Shown piece after piece: positions 11,301 to 21,100 of a stretch of DNA of 64,000 nt. Numbering within the stretch: the stretch's first letter is position 1; each line of letters starts with the position of its first letter. Made by a program: the position numbers and the translations under genes. Location of the stretch: NCBI RefSeq assembly GCF_021272385.1, contig NZ_JAJSDZ010000005.1, positions 744,001 through 808,000 on the forward strand, written 5' to 3'. The notes under the pieces were generated by a model. It saw nothing but the letters and a program-made list of their open reading frames with translations. It made no database searches and had not been told where the DNA came from. This DNA is from Vibrio salinus. GTDB taxonomy: Bacteria; Pseudomonadota; Gammaproteobacteria; Enterobacterales; Vibrionaceae.

Positions 11301-12212
11301 TGGAGAAATCGCCGTCGGGTGGTTGTGGGTTTCCACCTTCATCAGGATGTGTGCATTTTCATGATGGTAGTTATATTGACGGGTTTGCGGATCCGCAAAG
11401 AAACGTCCGACTTTTGAACCGGTCATCACGGCCGCGTTGTCTTTGTAGGCAGACAACACATAATCAGAGTTATTCTCGTAGGTATTTTTAATCATCTTAA
11501 ACAGAGATTTCTCTTGTTTAACACCATCAATGGTCCAGTCAGCATTAAAGATTTTATGACGGCAATGCTCAGAGTTCGCCTGAGCAAACATCATCAACTC
11601 GATATCGTTCGGGTTACGTCCCAGCTTAGTGAAGTTCTCCACCAGATAATCAATTTCATCGTCTGCCAACGCAAGACCAAGAGAAATATTCGCTTCCTCA
11701 AGCGCCTGACGACCACCAGATAAAATATCCACCTGAATCAACGGCGCAGGCTCAGCAACAGAGAATAACGCATCCGCCGATTCAAAATCATTAAAGACCA
11801 CTTCCATCATCCGGTCATGGATCAGTCCTTTAAGCTCTGAGACCTGCTCGTCCGTCAGCTCTGCAGTGGTTTCAATATAGTAAGCAGTTCCACGTTCCAG
11901 ACGCTTAACTTTTTCCAGACCACAGTTACGGGCAATGTCAGTAGACTTAGAAGACCATGGAGAAATCGTTCCGGGACGAGGCGTCACCAGGAATAGAAGA
12001 CCTTCCGGCTGATGCTCTTCAATCGTAGGCCCGTAAGTCAGTAGTTTTTCTAACTTATCAAGTTCCTGGGCATCAAGCTCGGCAGTGAGGTTAGCGAAGT
12101 GCATGAATTCGGCATAAATACCGCTTACCGGAAGATTTAGCTCGCGACATTGATCAAGAAGTTTATTAACTCGAAACTCAGAAAGAGCTGGGGAACCGCG
12201 CAAAATTCTCAT
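8319..12212 (-). CDS. purL: Phosphoribosylformylglycinamidine synthase PurL (large, single-chain)
   Basis: This enzyme catalyses the ATP- and glutamine-dependent conversion of FGAR to FGAM in de novo purine synthesis. At 1297 residues it is the large gammaproteobacterial form. The order is a PurS-like N-terminal domain, linker, two AIRS-like halves ([20 protein letters not shown], then [16 protein letters not shown]), and a C-terminal glutamine amidotransferase with the nucleophile Cys1137 in GVCNGCQML and a late His/Glu in PHPERVFR. The start ATG at 12212 matches the usual [11 protein letters not shown] terminus. A PurR-like operator lies about 145 bp upstream, so repression by purines is likely. 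Confidence 0.97.
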   Translation of the reverse strand: MRILRGSPALSEFRVNKLLDQCRELNLPVSGIYAEFMHFANLTAELDAQELDKLEKLLTYGPTIEEHQPEGLLFLVTPRPGTISPWSSKSTDIARNCGLEKVKRLERGTAYYIETTAELTDEQVSELKGLIHDRMMEVVFNDFESADALFSVAEPAPLIQVDILSGGRQALEEANISLGLALADDEIDYLVENFTKLGRNPNDIELMMFAQANSEHCRHKIFNADWTIDGVKQEKSLFKMIKNTYENNSDYVLSAYKDNAAVMTGSKVGRFFADPQTRQYNYHHENAHILMKVETHNHPTAISPWPGASTGSGGEIRDEGATGIGGKPKAGLVGFTVSNLRIPGFEQPWETDFGKPGRIVNALDIMIEGPLGGAAFNNEFGRPNLLGYFRTYEEKVTSHAGEEIRGYHKPIMIAGGMGNIREEHVEKKEIPVGASLIVLGGPAMNIGLGGGAASSMASGQSSEDLDFASVQRENPEMERRCQEVIDRCWQLGEDNPIAFIHDVGAGGISNALPELVNDGDRGGKFQLRDVPNDEPGMSPLAIWCNESQERYVLAVSHENMPTFDAICQRERAPYAVVGEATEERHLTLDDSHFGNTPIDMPMDILLGKPPKMSRDATTLKVEGKAITRDDIEINDAVDRVLRLPAVAEKTFLITIGDRSVTGLVARDQMVGPWQVPVANCAVTAASFDTYHGEAMSMGERTPVALLDFGASARLAVAESLTNIASTDIGALNHIKLSANWMSPAGHPGEDAGLYEAVKAIGEELCPALGLTIPVGKDSMSMKTKWEENGEQKEVTSPLSLIITAFARVEDIRKTVTPQLRTDKGATSLIAIDLGQGQNRMGATALAQVYKQLGDKPADVDSPELLKGFFNATQSLVRDDKLVAYHDKGDGGLFVTLAEMAFAGHCGVKVELDKLGSDALAVLFNEELGAVVQVKNDDLDAVLAKLAEHGLKACSHVIGSVEANDTIAIRLGGETVVNRSRTELRTIWAETTQKMQALRDNPACANQEFEAKKNDADPGLNVNLSFDVKEDVAAPFIATGVRPKMAILREQGVNSHVEMGAAFDRAGFDAVDIHMSDILTGQVALNAYQGLVACGGFSYGDVLGAGEGWAKSILFNNQARDLFEGFFKRKDTFALGVCNGCQMLSNLRDLIPGSDLWPRFVRNESERFEARFSLVEVQKSDSVFFDGMAGSRMPIAVSHGEGRVEVRDTAHLEAIEQSGTVAVRYVDNFGHPTQQYPNNPNGSPNAITGLTSKDGRVTIMMPHPERVFRTVANSWHPDSWGENGAWMRIFQNARKNIG

Positions 12213-12356
12213 GTGCTTAGGTCTCTATTTGCTGTTAATTAAGGTAGTATTGGAATAAATTCAGTCAGTTAAGATAATTATCTGGAAATTCATACCAATC
12301 TTACCTTCTCTATGCTGGCGCATTATAAAGGAATTACTTTTGTGATGTAACACCCA

Positions 12357-12372
12357 ACGCAACCGTTTGCGT
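12357..12372. promoter_or_regulatory. PurR-type operator upstream of purL
   Basis: ACGCAACCGTTTGCGT is a near-perfect 16-bp palindrome close to the PurR consensus ACGCAAACGTTTGCGT. It lies in the divergent purL/mltF intergenic region, a normal position for purL control. Binding is inferred from the match. Confidence 0.75.
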
Positions 12373-12454
12373 CATTTTTTTTATTTATTTTGAAATTTGC
12401 CCAATTAAGACTCTTAGTTGTATCATCCTAATTGAAATCCACACAGTTAAATTG

Positions 12455-12482
12455 TTGCGCTTAATTGATCCTTTGTTATAAA
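12455..12482 (+). promoter_or_regulatory. Possible sigma-70 promoter for mltF
   Basis: TTGCGC (12455-12460) and TATAAA (12477-12482) are separated by 16 bp and lie just upstream of the mltF start. The match is modest. Confidence 0.35.
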
Positions 12483-12513
12483 GATGATTATGTAAGCCAG
12501 AGATTACTCATAA

Positions 12514-14085
12514 ATGACATTATTTAAATATCGCCATTTTCTAAAGAGTCTCCTCGTTATTTGTTTCATCTTTACCCTGTCAGGTTGTCAGATTGATTCA
12601 AAACCACAAAGTGACTTAGCTAAAATTCGTGAACGCGGTGTCCTGAGAGTTGGCGTGGTTAACAATCAACTATCGTATTTTATCGGACCGGACGGACCTT
12701 CAGGAATCGATTATGAACTCGCCAGAGAATTCGCTAATGAACTGGGAGTAAAACTGGAAATTAAACCCGTATTCCGGGTCTCTTCGCTGTTTCCGGCCCT
12801 GCAGAAAAGTGAAATTGACATTGTGGCTGCCGGGCAGACTCAAACTCTATCCCGGATCAAAAAGTTCAGAGCCGGCCCGGCTTATTACTACGTCAGTCAG
12901 CAGTTGATTTATAAACAGGGACGCTGGAAACCTCACAATATCAAACAAATTGTCGCTCATCAGAAATCACTTCAGGAAGAATATCCTGATGAGTCTGTTT
13001 TTGCCATTGTCGGTGACGAGCATCTGATGCAAACACTGGCAAAACAAAAAAAGACACACCCGAAACTCGAATATCAGATCAGAAAAAATGCAGACATCAA
13101 CGATCTGCTTAAACAAATTTCCGAAGGGAAACTGATGTTTACTCTGGCAGATTCAGTTGAAGTGTCATTAGCTCAGCGTATTTACCCTGATCTCGCTTTA
13201 GCATTCGAATTAACAGAAGATCAGCCAATTTCCTGGTACATCCGCCGTTCGGACGACGAAAGCCTGTATGCACTGATGATTGAGTTTTTTGGCGATCAGA
13301 AACAGTCAGGTCGTTTAGCCTCATTAGATGAAAAGTACATCGGGCATGTCAGAACCTTTGACTACGTAGACACACGGGCTTTTATCCGGGCACTGGATAC
13401 CAAACTACCAAAATGGACACCTATTTTTCAGGAATATTCTGACGAATTTGACTGGCGTCTGATTGCTGCACTTTCCTATCAGGAATCTCACTGGAACCCC
13501 AGAGCCATTTCTCCAACCGGGGTCAGAGGAATGATGATGCTAACATTACCGACCGCAAGGAGTGTCAAAGTCAGAAACCGGCTGGATCCGAGGCAATCTG
13601 TCAGAGGCGGTGTCGAGTACTTGCGCCGGATGATTGCACGAATACCTGAATCCATCCCGGAACATGAAAGAATCTGGTTTGCTCTGGCATCTTATAACAT
13701 GGGATATGGTCATATGATGGATGCAAGGCGGCTTACAAAATCTCAGGGCGGCGATCCGGATTCGTGGAGTGATGTCCGGGAACGGTTACCTCTGTTACAA
13801 CGGCAAAAATATTATCGCCGGACCCGCTATGGATATGCCAGGGGAAGTCAGGCAAAAGCCTATGTTGAGAATATCAGGCAGTACTATCAAAGTATCATTG
13901 GTCATGTAGAACAACAAGATACCTCAGATAACGATCTAGATATCAATAGCTTAAAAGTAATCAAAGCAACATCTTTTGAGCAACAAAATAACAGGGAGAG
14001 CCAGGAAATTGGTGATAAAATAGAAACGGAATTAAAAATCAAAGATCAACCGGATAAAACAAACAACATTGATGAGAAAAAATAA
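12514..14085 (+). CDS. mltF: Membrane-bound lytic murein transglycosylase F
   Basis: This 523-residue outer-membrane lipoprotein cleaves peptidoglycan glycan strands to give 1,6-anhydromuropeptides. The lipobox LSGC ends the signal peptide at about residue 25. Residues about 40-270 form a periplasmic solute-binding-like regulatory domain (GVLRVGVVNN, IDYELAREFA). Residues about 300-440 form the SLT catalytic domain with Glu324 in SYQESHWNP, followed by SPTGVRGMMML and ASYNMGYGH. A Gln/Asn/Asp-rich low-complexity tail follows from about residue 465. It sits divergent from purL, as in other Vibrios. Confidence 0.95.
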   Translation: MTLFKYRHFLKSLLVICFIFTLSGCQIDSKPQSDLAKIRERGVLRVGVVNNQLSYFIGPDGPSGIDYELAREFANELGVKLEIKPVFRVSSLFPALQKSEIDIVAAGQTQTLSRIKKFRAGPAYYYVSQQLIYKQGRWKPHNIKQIVAHQKSLQEEYPDESVFAIVGDEHLMQTLAKQKKTHPKLEYQIRKNADINDLLKQISEGKLMFTLADSVEVSLAQRIYPDLALAFELTEDQPISWYIRRSDDESLYALMIEFFGDQKQSGRLASLDEKYIGHVRTFDYVDTRAFIRALDTKLPKWTPIFQEYSDEFDWRLIAALSYQESHWNPRAISPTGVRGMMMLTLPTARSVKVRNRLDPRQSVRGGVEYLRRMIARIPESIPEHERIWFALASYNMGYGHMMDARRLTKSQGGDPDSWSDVRERLPLLQRQKYYRRTRYGYARGSQAKAYVENIRQYYQSIIGHVEQQDTSDNDLDINSLKVIKATSFEQQNNRESQEIGDKIETELKIKDQPDKTNNIDEKK

Positions 14086-14141
14086 GGCAGAATAATGCCT
14101 GAAAGTCTTGATTTTTCCAACTAAACCCCCAATAGTAAGCA

Positions 14142-14167
14142 GTGGCGGTTAGAGATTTAACCGCCAC
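14142..14167. other. Strong hairpin without U-tract, downstream of mltF
   Basis: GTGGCGGTTA (14142-14151) and TAACCGCCAC (14158-14167) form a perfect 10-bp stem with a 6-nt loop. No T-run follows on either strand, so it may protect the mltF mRNA 3' end or act as a repeat unit rather than terminate by itself. Confidence 0.45.
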
Positions 14168-14267
14168 GATACAGTCACAATGTATCAAAACATCATTATC
14201 CACCCTGACTAAAATACAGGGAGACAATAATCAAATACAATAATGAATACGAAAAGGGGGTTGTTTT

Positions 14268-14408
14268 ATGCTAAGAAGACGTAAACAATCAAACAATCTG
14301 TGGAAAAATACGGCCGCATTTCGTCGCAAACGCAGATTAATAAACAGCAAACAGAAAATTTTTACCCGTCACAGAACCTTTGTGCAACTTTCCGCAGCAG
14401 AAAAATAA
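14268..14408 (+). CDS. Small highly basic hypothetical protein
   Basis: A 46-codon ORF begins MLRRRKQSNNLWKNTAAFRR and is rich in Arg/Lys throughout. AAGGGGG at 14254-14260 is an excellent ribosome binding site 7 nt before the ATG at 14268. The charge pattern suggests binding to nucleic acid or the ribosome. I do not recognise the family. It lies alone between mltF and the convergent tadA. Confidence 0.5.
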   Translation: MLRRRKQSNNLWKNTAAFRRKRRLINSKQKIFTRHRTFVQLSAAEK

Positions 14409-14508
14409 TCTTGTCACCTGCCAGACTTTCAACCTGACGTCGTCTTCCCAAAATCTGCTATCCATTAAACTCTGGCAGTAAATATACAGATACCGGAGAC
14501 GACTAAAA

Positions 14509-15021
14509 TCAGTCTGTTTTTTTTAATGCTTTCTTCTGTTCTTTAATCTCTTTACGGCGTCGTTTAAAAAAACGTTGCAGCTGTTCCCTGCACTCCTCTT
14601 CCAGTAATCCGGCTTCAATGTTTGCGTAATGATAGGCTGCATCACTACTGAACAGATTCAAAACCGTACCTGCCGCACCGGCCTTTAGATCCGGTGCGCC
14701 ATAAACAATTCTTTTAACCCGGCTGTGTAGCAAAGCCCCTGCACACATCGGACAGGGCTCCAGAGTGACAAACAATGTTGTGTCTGTCAGGCGGTAGTTC
14801 CTCAGTTCGGTACCCGCTTTCCGGATAACTTCAATCTCAGCATGAGCCGTTGCATCGTGAGAACCAATCGATGTATTGTGTCCTTCGGCAATAATCTTTC
14901 CATCTTTAACCAGCACTGCACCAACGGGGACTTCGCCTTCTTTTTCAGCCAGCGATGCCAGTTCCATTGCCCGTCTCATAAACATCTCATCCTGAGCAGA
15001 AAACACTACCTCTTCGTTCAC
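14509..15021 (-). CDS. tadA: tRNA-specific adenosine deaminase TadA
   Basis: TadA deaminates adenosine 34 of tRNA-Arg(ACG) to inosine, allowing wobble decoding of CGN codons. The zinc-site motifs are present: AHAEI with the catalytic Glu, and LEPCPMCAGAL with the two Cys ligands. The family tail RRRKEIKEQKKALK is also present. The GTG at 15021 is chosen as start because GGAG lies 7 nt upstream; the TTG at 15027 is too close to that RBS. It gives 170 residues, the usual length. It is essential in most bacteria. Confidence 0.95.
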   Translation of the reverse strand: MNEEVVFSAQDEMFMRRAMELASLAEKEGEVPVGAVLVKDGKIIAEGHNTSIGSHDATAHAEIEVIRKAGTELRNYRLTDTTLFVTLEPCPMCAGALLHSRVKRIVYGAPDLKAGAAGTVLNLFSSDAAYHYANIEAGLLEEECREQLQRFFKRRRKEIKEQKKALKKTD

Positions 15022-15052
15022 AACCAATCTCCATTCATTTCTGAGACACGCA

Positions 15053-15919
15053 TTATAATGATTCAGACAAATAATCGACTAATAATCTTACTTTCATCGA
15101 TAAATGCCGGTTTTGAGGATACAGTGCCCATACCCCTTCCCGGTTATCCCGGTAATGGGTCAGTACTTCGGTCAGCTCTCCGGATTGAAGGTAATCTTTA
15201 ACATAATAATCCGGTAACTGGGCTATTCCCATACCTTTAAGTATTGCATCGAGTAAAACAATGCCACTGTTACAACGAACCCGACCATGAATACCCATAC
15301 TTTTGGCATGCTGATCATCTTTGAAACGCCAGTGATCATATGTTCCCACCAGACACTGATGCCTGCTCAGTTCAGATAGCGTATGCGGCACTCCATACTG
15401 CTCAAAATATTCCGGTGTTCCGCACACATGCAAAACCCTTGGTCTGAGCTTTCTGGCAACAAAACTGGAGTCATTCAATTGTCCCAGCCGTATTGCCAGA
15501 TCAATGCCCTGCTCAACCATATCCAGCCTTTTATTTGTCAAAATAAGTTCAAGCTCAAGGTGAGGGTATTGCTGTAAAAAATCATGCAGACATGGTGCTA
15601 TCATTCTTTCACCATAGGTAACAGGTGCCGTAACTTTCAGCTTCCCGCTTGGTAATGCCTGCATTTGTGTTACCGCCAGATCGGCCTGTTCCAGACCGTC
15701 CAGCAACTGCTTACACTGAGAATAATAAAGATGCCCGGCTTCGGTTAATGACACTTTACGGGTTGTCCGAATTAACAGTTTAACCGCAAGACGCTCTTCC
15801 AGCGCGGTCACTCTCCGGCTGACATTCGCAACCGATGTGCTGAGTTTCTGTGCCGCTTTGGTAAAACTTGCCGTATCAGCGACAGCGACAAATTCACTGA
15901 TCCCTTCCCAGTTTGCCAT
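15053..15919 (-). CDS. LysR-family transcriptional regulator
   Basis: This 288-residue regulator has the N-terminal winged HTH at residues about 1-60 (FVAVADTASFTKAAQKLSTS, VSRRVTALEERLAVKLL) and a C-terminal periplasmic-binding-like effector domain from about residue 90. It is divergent from frmA with a 121-bp shared intergenic region, the usual arrangement for a LysR activator of the neighbouring formaldehyde-detoxification genes. The regulated genes and effector are inferred from position only. Confidence 0.9.
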   Translation of the reverse strand: MANWEGISEFVAVADTASFTKAAQKLSTSVANVSRRVTALEERLAVKLLIRTTRKVSLTEAGHLYYSQCKQLLDGLEQADLAVTQMQALPSGKLKVTAPVTYGERMIAPCLHDFLQQYPHLELELILTNKRLDMVEQGIDLAIRLGQLNDSSFVARKLRPRVLHVCGTPEYFEQYGVPHTLSELSRHQCLVGTYDHWRFKDDQHAKSMGIHGRVRCNSGIVLLDAILKGMGIAQLPDYYVKDYLQSGELTEVLTHYRDNREGVWALYPQNRHLSMKVRLLVDYLSESL

Positions 15920-15947
15920 TTTGATTATTACATTATTGTAAAAGTAA

Positions 15948-17174
<1,227 letters not shown>

Positions 17175-17225
17175 TCCCCCGTTTTTACGTGCCTTCTTTT
17201 ATGAAGGCACAATAAGGAGATTTCC

Positions 17226-18083
17226 ATGCTTGAAAACATCAATCAGAATAAAGTTTTTGGTGGCTGGCATAAACAGTATACCCATGAATCAAAAACACTT
17301 AACTGCACCATGCAGTTTGCTGTATACATTCCTGAAAACATTTGTGCTAATAATCCGGCCCCCGTGTTGTACTGGCTCTCAGGCCTCACCTGCACAGATG
17401 AAAACTTTATGCAAAAAGCCGGAGCATTCAAAAAAGCATCGGAACTTGGCATGATTATTGTCGCTCCGGATACCAGTCCAAGAGGTGCACTGGTTCCGGA
17501 TGATCCTCAAGGCAGTTATGACCTGGGGCTTGGAGCCGGTTTTTACCTTAACGCCACTCAGAAACCATGGGTAACCCATTATCAGATGTACGACTACATC
17601 GTGCATGAACTCCCGGGAATCGTTAAAGAGTTCTTCCCGGTTAACGGACAACGATCTATTGCCGGGCACAGCATGGGAGGGCATGGTGCGCTGACTATCG
17701 GGATCAGAAATCCAGATAAATATACCTCAATTTCAGCATTCAGCCCTATCAGCCATCCGATGATATGTCCCTGGGGGGTAAAAGCATTCACCGCGTACCT
17801 CGGAGAAGACCGGCACGACTGGAAACAATACGATGCAACTGAATTACTGTCTTCTAACGGCTGCTCTTTGCCAATTCTTATCGATCAGGGAGAAGCCGAC
17901 AATTTTCTACAGGAACAACTCAGACCACAAGACCTTCAGGAAGCGGCACTTCAGAGCAAGACAAACTTACATTTAAGGATGCATCCGGGCTATAACCACA
18001 GCTACTATTTTATACAGAGCTTTATTGAAGAACATTTAGAATTTCATGCCAGATACCTTAAAAAAGCACTTCAGGATAATTGA
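17226..18083 (+). CDS. fghA: S-formylglutathione hydrolase
   Basis: This 285-residue esterase-D-type alpha/beta hydrolase releases formate and glutathione from S-formylglutathione, the second step after FrmA. The oxyanion/Trp region YWLSGLTCTDENFMQKAGA precedes the nucleophile Ser149 in AGHSMGGHGAL. The Asp is in QGEADNFL and the His in GYNHSYYF, completing the triad. GGAG at 17217-17220 gives the RBS. Also called frmB in E. coli. Confidence 0.95.
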   Translation: MLENINQNKVFGGWHKQYTHESKTLNCTMQFAVYIPENICANNPAPVLYWLSGLTCTDENFMQKAGAFKKASELGMIIVAPDTSPRGALVPDDPQGSYDLGLGAGFYLNATQKPWVTHYQMYDYIVHELPGIVKEFFPVNGQRSIAGHSMGGHGALTIGIRNPDKYTSISAFSPISHPMICPWGVKAFTAYLGEDRHDWKQYDATELLSSNGCSLPILIDQGEADNFLQEQLRPQDLQEAALQSKTNLHLRMHPGYNHSYYFIQSFIEEHLEFHARYLKKALQDN

Positions 18084-18089
18084 AAACCC

Positions 18090-18533
18090 TTAATTACCTG
18101 AAAAAAGATTATGGCGGGAAAAGGCGCTTTTCAGCTGAATTTCCTGCTCTTTCCCTTGCTCACCAGAAGAAACCATCTGATTTCCCCAACGGACAGTAAC
18201 AACAACTTTTTTAACGAGTACAGATCCGTCATCTGATGTATCAAGCGGACTGACAGTTACCGAAATTTGGTAATCTCCTTTTTTTTCAGAAAAACCAACA
18301 ATATCATCAAACGAGTGACAGGAATTCAGTTGATGAGAAGCCTCATATGCACCGCAATATTGCCAGTAACGCAACGTCTCTTCGGCAATGGTCATGGCTA
18401 TCTCAGCCTGATGTATTTTACCGGTATGAAACAGTGTCTTGCTGATCATGCCGACCATCCCCAAACAGGTCACCGAAATAAGAGTTAAGCAGATTACGAC
18501 TTCAAGCAGTGATAGCCCCTTCTCATTTTTCAT
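18090..18533 (-). CDS. Minor pilin, PilV-like
   Basis: This is a type IV pilus minor (pseudo)pilin of 147 residues. The type III signal is MKNEKG with cleavage before LSLLEVVICL, giving the conserved Glu5 and a long hydrophobic N-terminal helix. The start at 18533 is chosen because it puts the leader next to the cleavage site; the longer reading from 18557 adds eight residues before it. It overlaps the upstream pilin gene by 11 nt. It is the last gene of a four-gene minor pilin operon that probably primes or caps the pilus and is matured by PilD. Confidence 0.8.
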   Translation of the reverse strand: MKNEKGLSLLEVVICLTLISVTCLGMVGMISKTLFHTGKIHQAEIAMTIAEETLRYWQYCGAYEASHQLNSCHSFDDIVGFSEKKGDYQISVTVSPLDTSDDGSVLVKKVVVTVRWGNQMVSSGEQGKEQEIQLKSAFSRHNLFSGN

Positions 18534-19815
18534 CCCATGAGCCCCCGGCACGTTCAACAGGCCGGACCACAGACAACGCTTCCGTTATCAGATCCTTCTG
18601 GATAGCAAAATAACGGCTCTTAATCAGAGAATAAAAATGTTCGCCAATCAATATCAAACCGCCTTCCGGATAAAACAGACCACTCTGATAGTAAGCCAGT
18701 GAATCTAATGACAGTGTCTTTTTAAGGGACGGAAAAGGTTGATGGCTGATATCGTCCATAATATGAGAAACATTTCCTACCCGCGACCACTGCGACGCAT
18801 AATCTACACTCTCACCCGTTATCATCTGTATAATAAGAGCATGAAGACTGATATCTGCATGAATAGAAAGTATTCCGTTCTGTACAACGATGATGACTCC
18901 ACCATGTTTAAAAGCAGAATCTATGGCCGAATTAATCCTTGAAATACCGTCATCATTAAGCTCACACCCACCATACACCCAGATAATTCGCTTCCCTTTC
19001 TGTAACTGACGGTCAATGCCACCCTCACAGGATGGGTTAAATTCAGCCGGTGGAAGCCTGCTTTCCTCAGAATACACAAGGGTCCCGTCAAAGCTGTTTT
19101 CAAAGCGGACTGGCACATGACCAATCAGAGAATCTGACATTAATGAAAACCAGTCTCCGGCACTGATATGCCATAAATCAAAGAAAGGATCTAAAATGGG
19201 CAATTTACGAAAATCCGCTTTGGCCGCAGAAGGATTTACCGAAACACTGTAATGACGATTATCACAACGGGCTCCCTGTTTCATAAATCCCCAATAAGGC
19301 ATTAATGGAGACAAATATGGGTGAGATGAAGATAATGACTGTGCATAAAGCTGACGGCTGTACAGTATTGACGAACACTCCCATCGTCCTTTAGACGTTG
19401 ATTTTCCGGGGTCCGGGCTGATGGAAACGTCTCTGAGAAACACTAAATTCATCGTACTTTTAATGACACCGGCTCTATCCGCCTCCGGCAGCTTAAGCGA
19501 AAATGATACCTCTGATTTTTTTTCCTTAACCGTCACATCACGCTTCATACCGTGAGTGACTTCAAGGTAAACGCCTTCATCATCCAGACAATGAGAAAAT
19601 GACGTACTGAATGGGAGCTGAATGATTTTTTCTGCCACGCAATCACTGATGCCTTTTAGATTCCATTCCCGGATAATATTATTTATTCTGCCCTGAGAAA
19701 TATGTTGAGACTGAATCAAAGTCCTGAAAACTGATAAAGCCAAAACAGATACAACACCAATCAATAATGTTGTCATCATCACGGACACCGCTCCGCGGAC
19801 TTTTTTCATCATCAC
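18523..19815 (-). CDS. Type IV pilus PilX-like protein, large
   Basis: This 430-residue protein has a short basic N-terminus and one hydrophobic helix (GAVSVMMTTLLIGVVSVLAL) followed by a long extracytoplasmic domain. The helix lacks the usual Glu5. In gene order and shape it matches the large PilX-like component in Vibrio minor-pilin clusters (the V. cholerae VC0857-VC0861 region, from memory). It is read between the PilW-like gene (4-nt gap) and the PilV-like gene (11-nt overlap), so they are translationally coupled. The exact role in the pilus tip is inferred. Confidence 0.65.
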   Translation of the reverse strand: MMMKKVRGAVSVMMTTLLIGVVSVLALSVFRTLIQSQHISQGRINNIIREWNLKGISDCVAEKIIQLPFSTSFSHCLDDEGVYLEVTHGMKRDVTVKEKKSEVSFSLKLPEADRAGVIKSTMNLVFLRDVSISPDPGKSTSKGRWECSSILYSRQLYAQSLSSSHPYLSPLMPYWGFMKQGARCDNRHYSVSVNPSAAKADFRKLPILDPFFDLWHISAGDWFSLMSDSLIGHVPVRFENSFDGTLVYSEESRLPPAEFNPSCEGGIDRQLQKGKRIIWVYGGCELNDDGISRINSAIDSAFKHGGVIIVVQNGILSIHADISLHALIIQMITGESVDYASQWSRVGNVSHIMDDISHQPFPSLKKTLSLDSLAYYQSGLFYPEGGLILIGEHFYSLIKSRYFAIQKDLITEALSVVRPVERAGGSWDEK

Positions 19816-19819
19816 AGCC

Positions 19820-20458
19820 TTACCGCCAATTTCTTAGTGGCTGCTGTATTACCTGACTCCATATGAGTTCCGGATGCATCACTGACGACGCAGAAAGGGT
19901 TAAATTCAGCACATCCAATACAGGTACATCGGCGCTGTTCTTCAACACCGTTATCTGTGCATCAAAACGGCCGATAGTGATGCTACGACTATCAAACACC
20001 GGATAACAGGGCGCCATTTGAGTCGAAGCAAGAGCCTCATTCAGACTGACCGGTTGAGAAGTAACTTTTTCGCACAGGACCAGCTGATTCTTCTTTTTCT
20101 GATAGGCTATGGTCTGATACTCACTTCCCTCTTTATTTTTAAGATACGTAAACGCCAGAGAATGATGATCAGGACTAACCGAAAGAATGGTTTCGCACCC
20201 GGCAAGCCGGGCACTTTGTCCCTTTTGTCCGTTATACCCGGCCTTATGTAATTCCTGTCTTAATATGTGTGACGCAACTGACATTTGCTGCCAGAAAGCA
20301 TAATGCTCATTAACCGCTCTGTGTTGAAAAAGTGCTGTTGTTGCCAGTTTCATCCCTCCTAACAGCAACAGGGACGTTAATGCTAACGAAATCATTGCCT
20401 CAATCAGAGTAAAACCATGTTGATTACATCCACTCAGGCTAGCATTCCGGCCATTCAT
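19820..20458 (-). CDS. Minor pilin, PilW-like
   Basis: This prepilin of about 212 residues has the processing site HG|FTLIEAMISLALTS and Glu5. The ATG at 20458 is preferred because GGAG lies 9 nt upstream; the frame stays open further back to 20503. The start overlaps the FimT-like gene by 20 nt. The C-terminal domain has Cys residues likely to pair. It belongs to the four-gene minor pilin operon. Confidence 0.8.
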   Translation of the reverse strand: MNGRNASLSGCNQHGFTLIEAMISLALTSLLLLGGMKLATTALFQHRAVNEHYAFWQQMSVASHILRQELHKAGYNGQKGQSARLAGCETILSVSPDHHSLAFTYLKNKEGSEYQTIAYQKKKNQLVLCEKVTSQPVSLNEALASTQMAPCYPVFDSRSITIGRFDAQITVLKNSADVPVLDVLNLTLSASSVMHPELIWSQVIQQPLRNWR

Positions 20459-20951
20459 TTCCGTTTGCTCCTTCTGCACAAATTCGAATCCTTGCCGAAC
20501 CATAAAATGTTACGATGTTCAGCCTGAATAAAAGTGATGAACGGCTTTGAATCGTAATATGCCCACTGGATACTTTTCCACGTGAATCAAAAAACATCAT
20601 TTTATTATCCAGATAAGCTCCGGTAACGATCAGATCAGGATAAGATGAGTAGCTAATAACACTTAGTGTATGACCGGCGACTGTATTACCGGAATCCGAT
20701 AAAATCAGCTTCCAGCCAGACTCATTATTTCCATTGTCAATCCATAGCCAGAATGGTTGTTTCTGACTGACTGACAACGCTTTAGCATGTTGAATCAACT
20801 GATAAATCTCATTTGCACATGAGCGAACTTCGATATTATCCTTAAGGCGGGTCATATCCGGCAGTGCCAGCATAAAACCAATTCCGAGAAGCGCAGTGGT
20901 AATGCACAACTCAATTAACGTAAATCCCGATTTAGACATAAACTGAATCAT
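20439..20951 (-). CDS. Minor pilin, FimT/GspH-like
   Basis: This 170-residue prepilin has the leader MIQFMSKSG followed by FTLIELCITTALLGIGFML with Glu5, and a GspH/FimT-type C-terminal domain (SGHITIQSRSS). FimT homologues bind DNA for uptake in some competent bacteria, so this operon may serve competence as well as pilus assembly; that is inference. It is the first gene of the operon, with 149 bp of upstream sequence before the antiporter stop. An alternative start is the ATG at 20939. Confidence 0.8.
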   Translation of the reverse strand: MIQFMSKSGFTLIELCITTALLGIGFMLALPDMTRLKDNIEVRSCANEIYQLIQHAKALSVSQKQPFWLWIDNGNNESGWKLILSDSGNTVAGHTLSVISYSSYPDLIVTGAYLDNKMMFFDSRGKVSSGHITIQSRSSLLFRLNIVTFYGSARIRICAEGANGNEWPEC

Positions 20952-21100
20952 TTATCCGGTGGGTTCGGATAAAGAATATCAGTTCTCCCAATCGTTAAGG
21001 AGCATTGATTAAATGAAGAACAGCTTAATATCAGTTCCCGGAAATCTCTCAATTTCAAAGTCAGAAAATATTTGAAATCCGTCGACATTCAGAAAGAAGA

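Noticed and set aside
14142..14167. Intrinsic terminator of mltF
   Set aside because: The stem is perfect but no T-run follows on either strand, so it is listed only as a hairpin.
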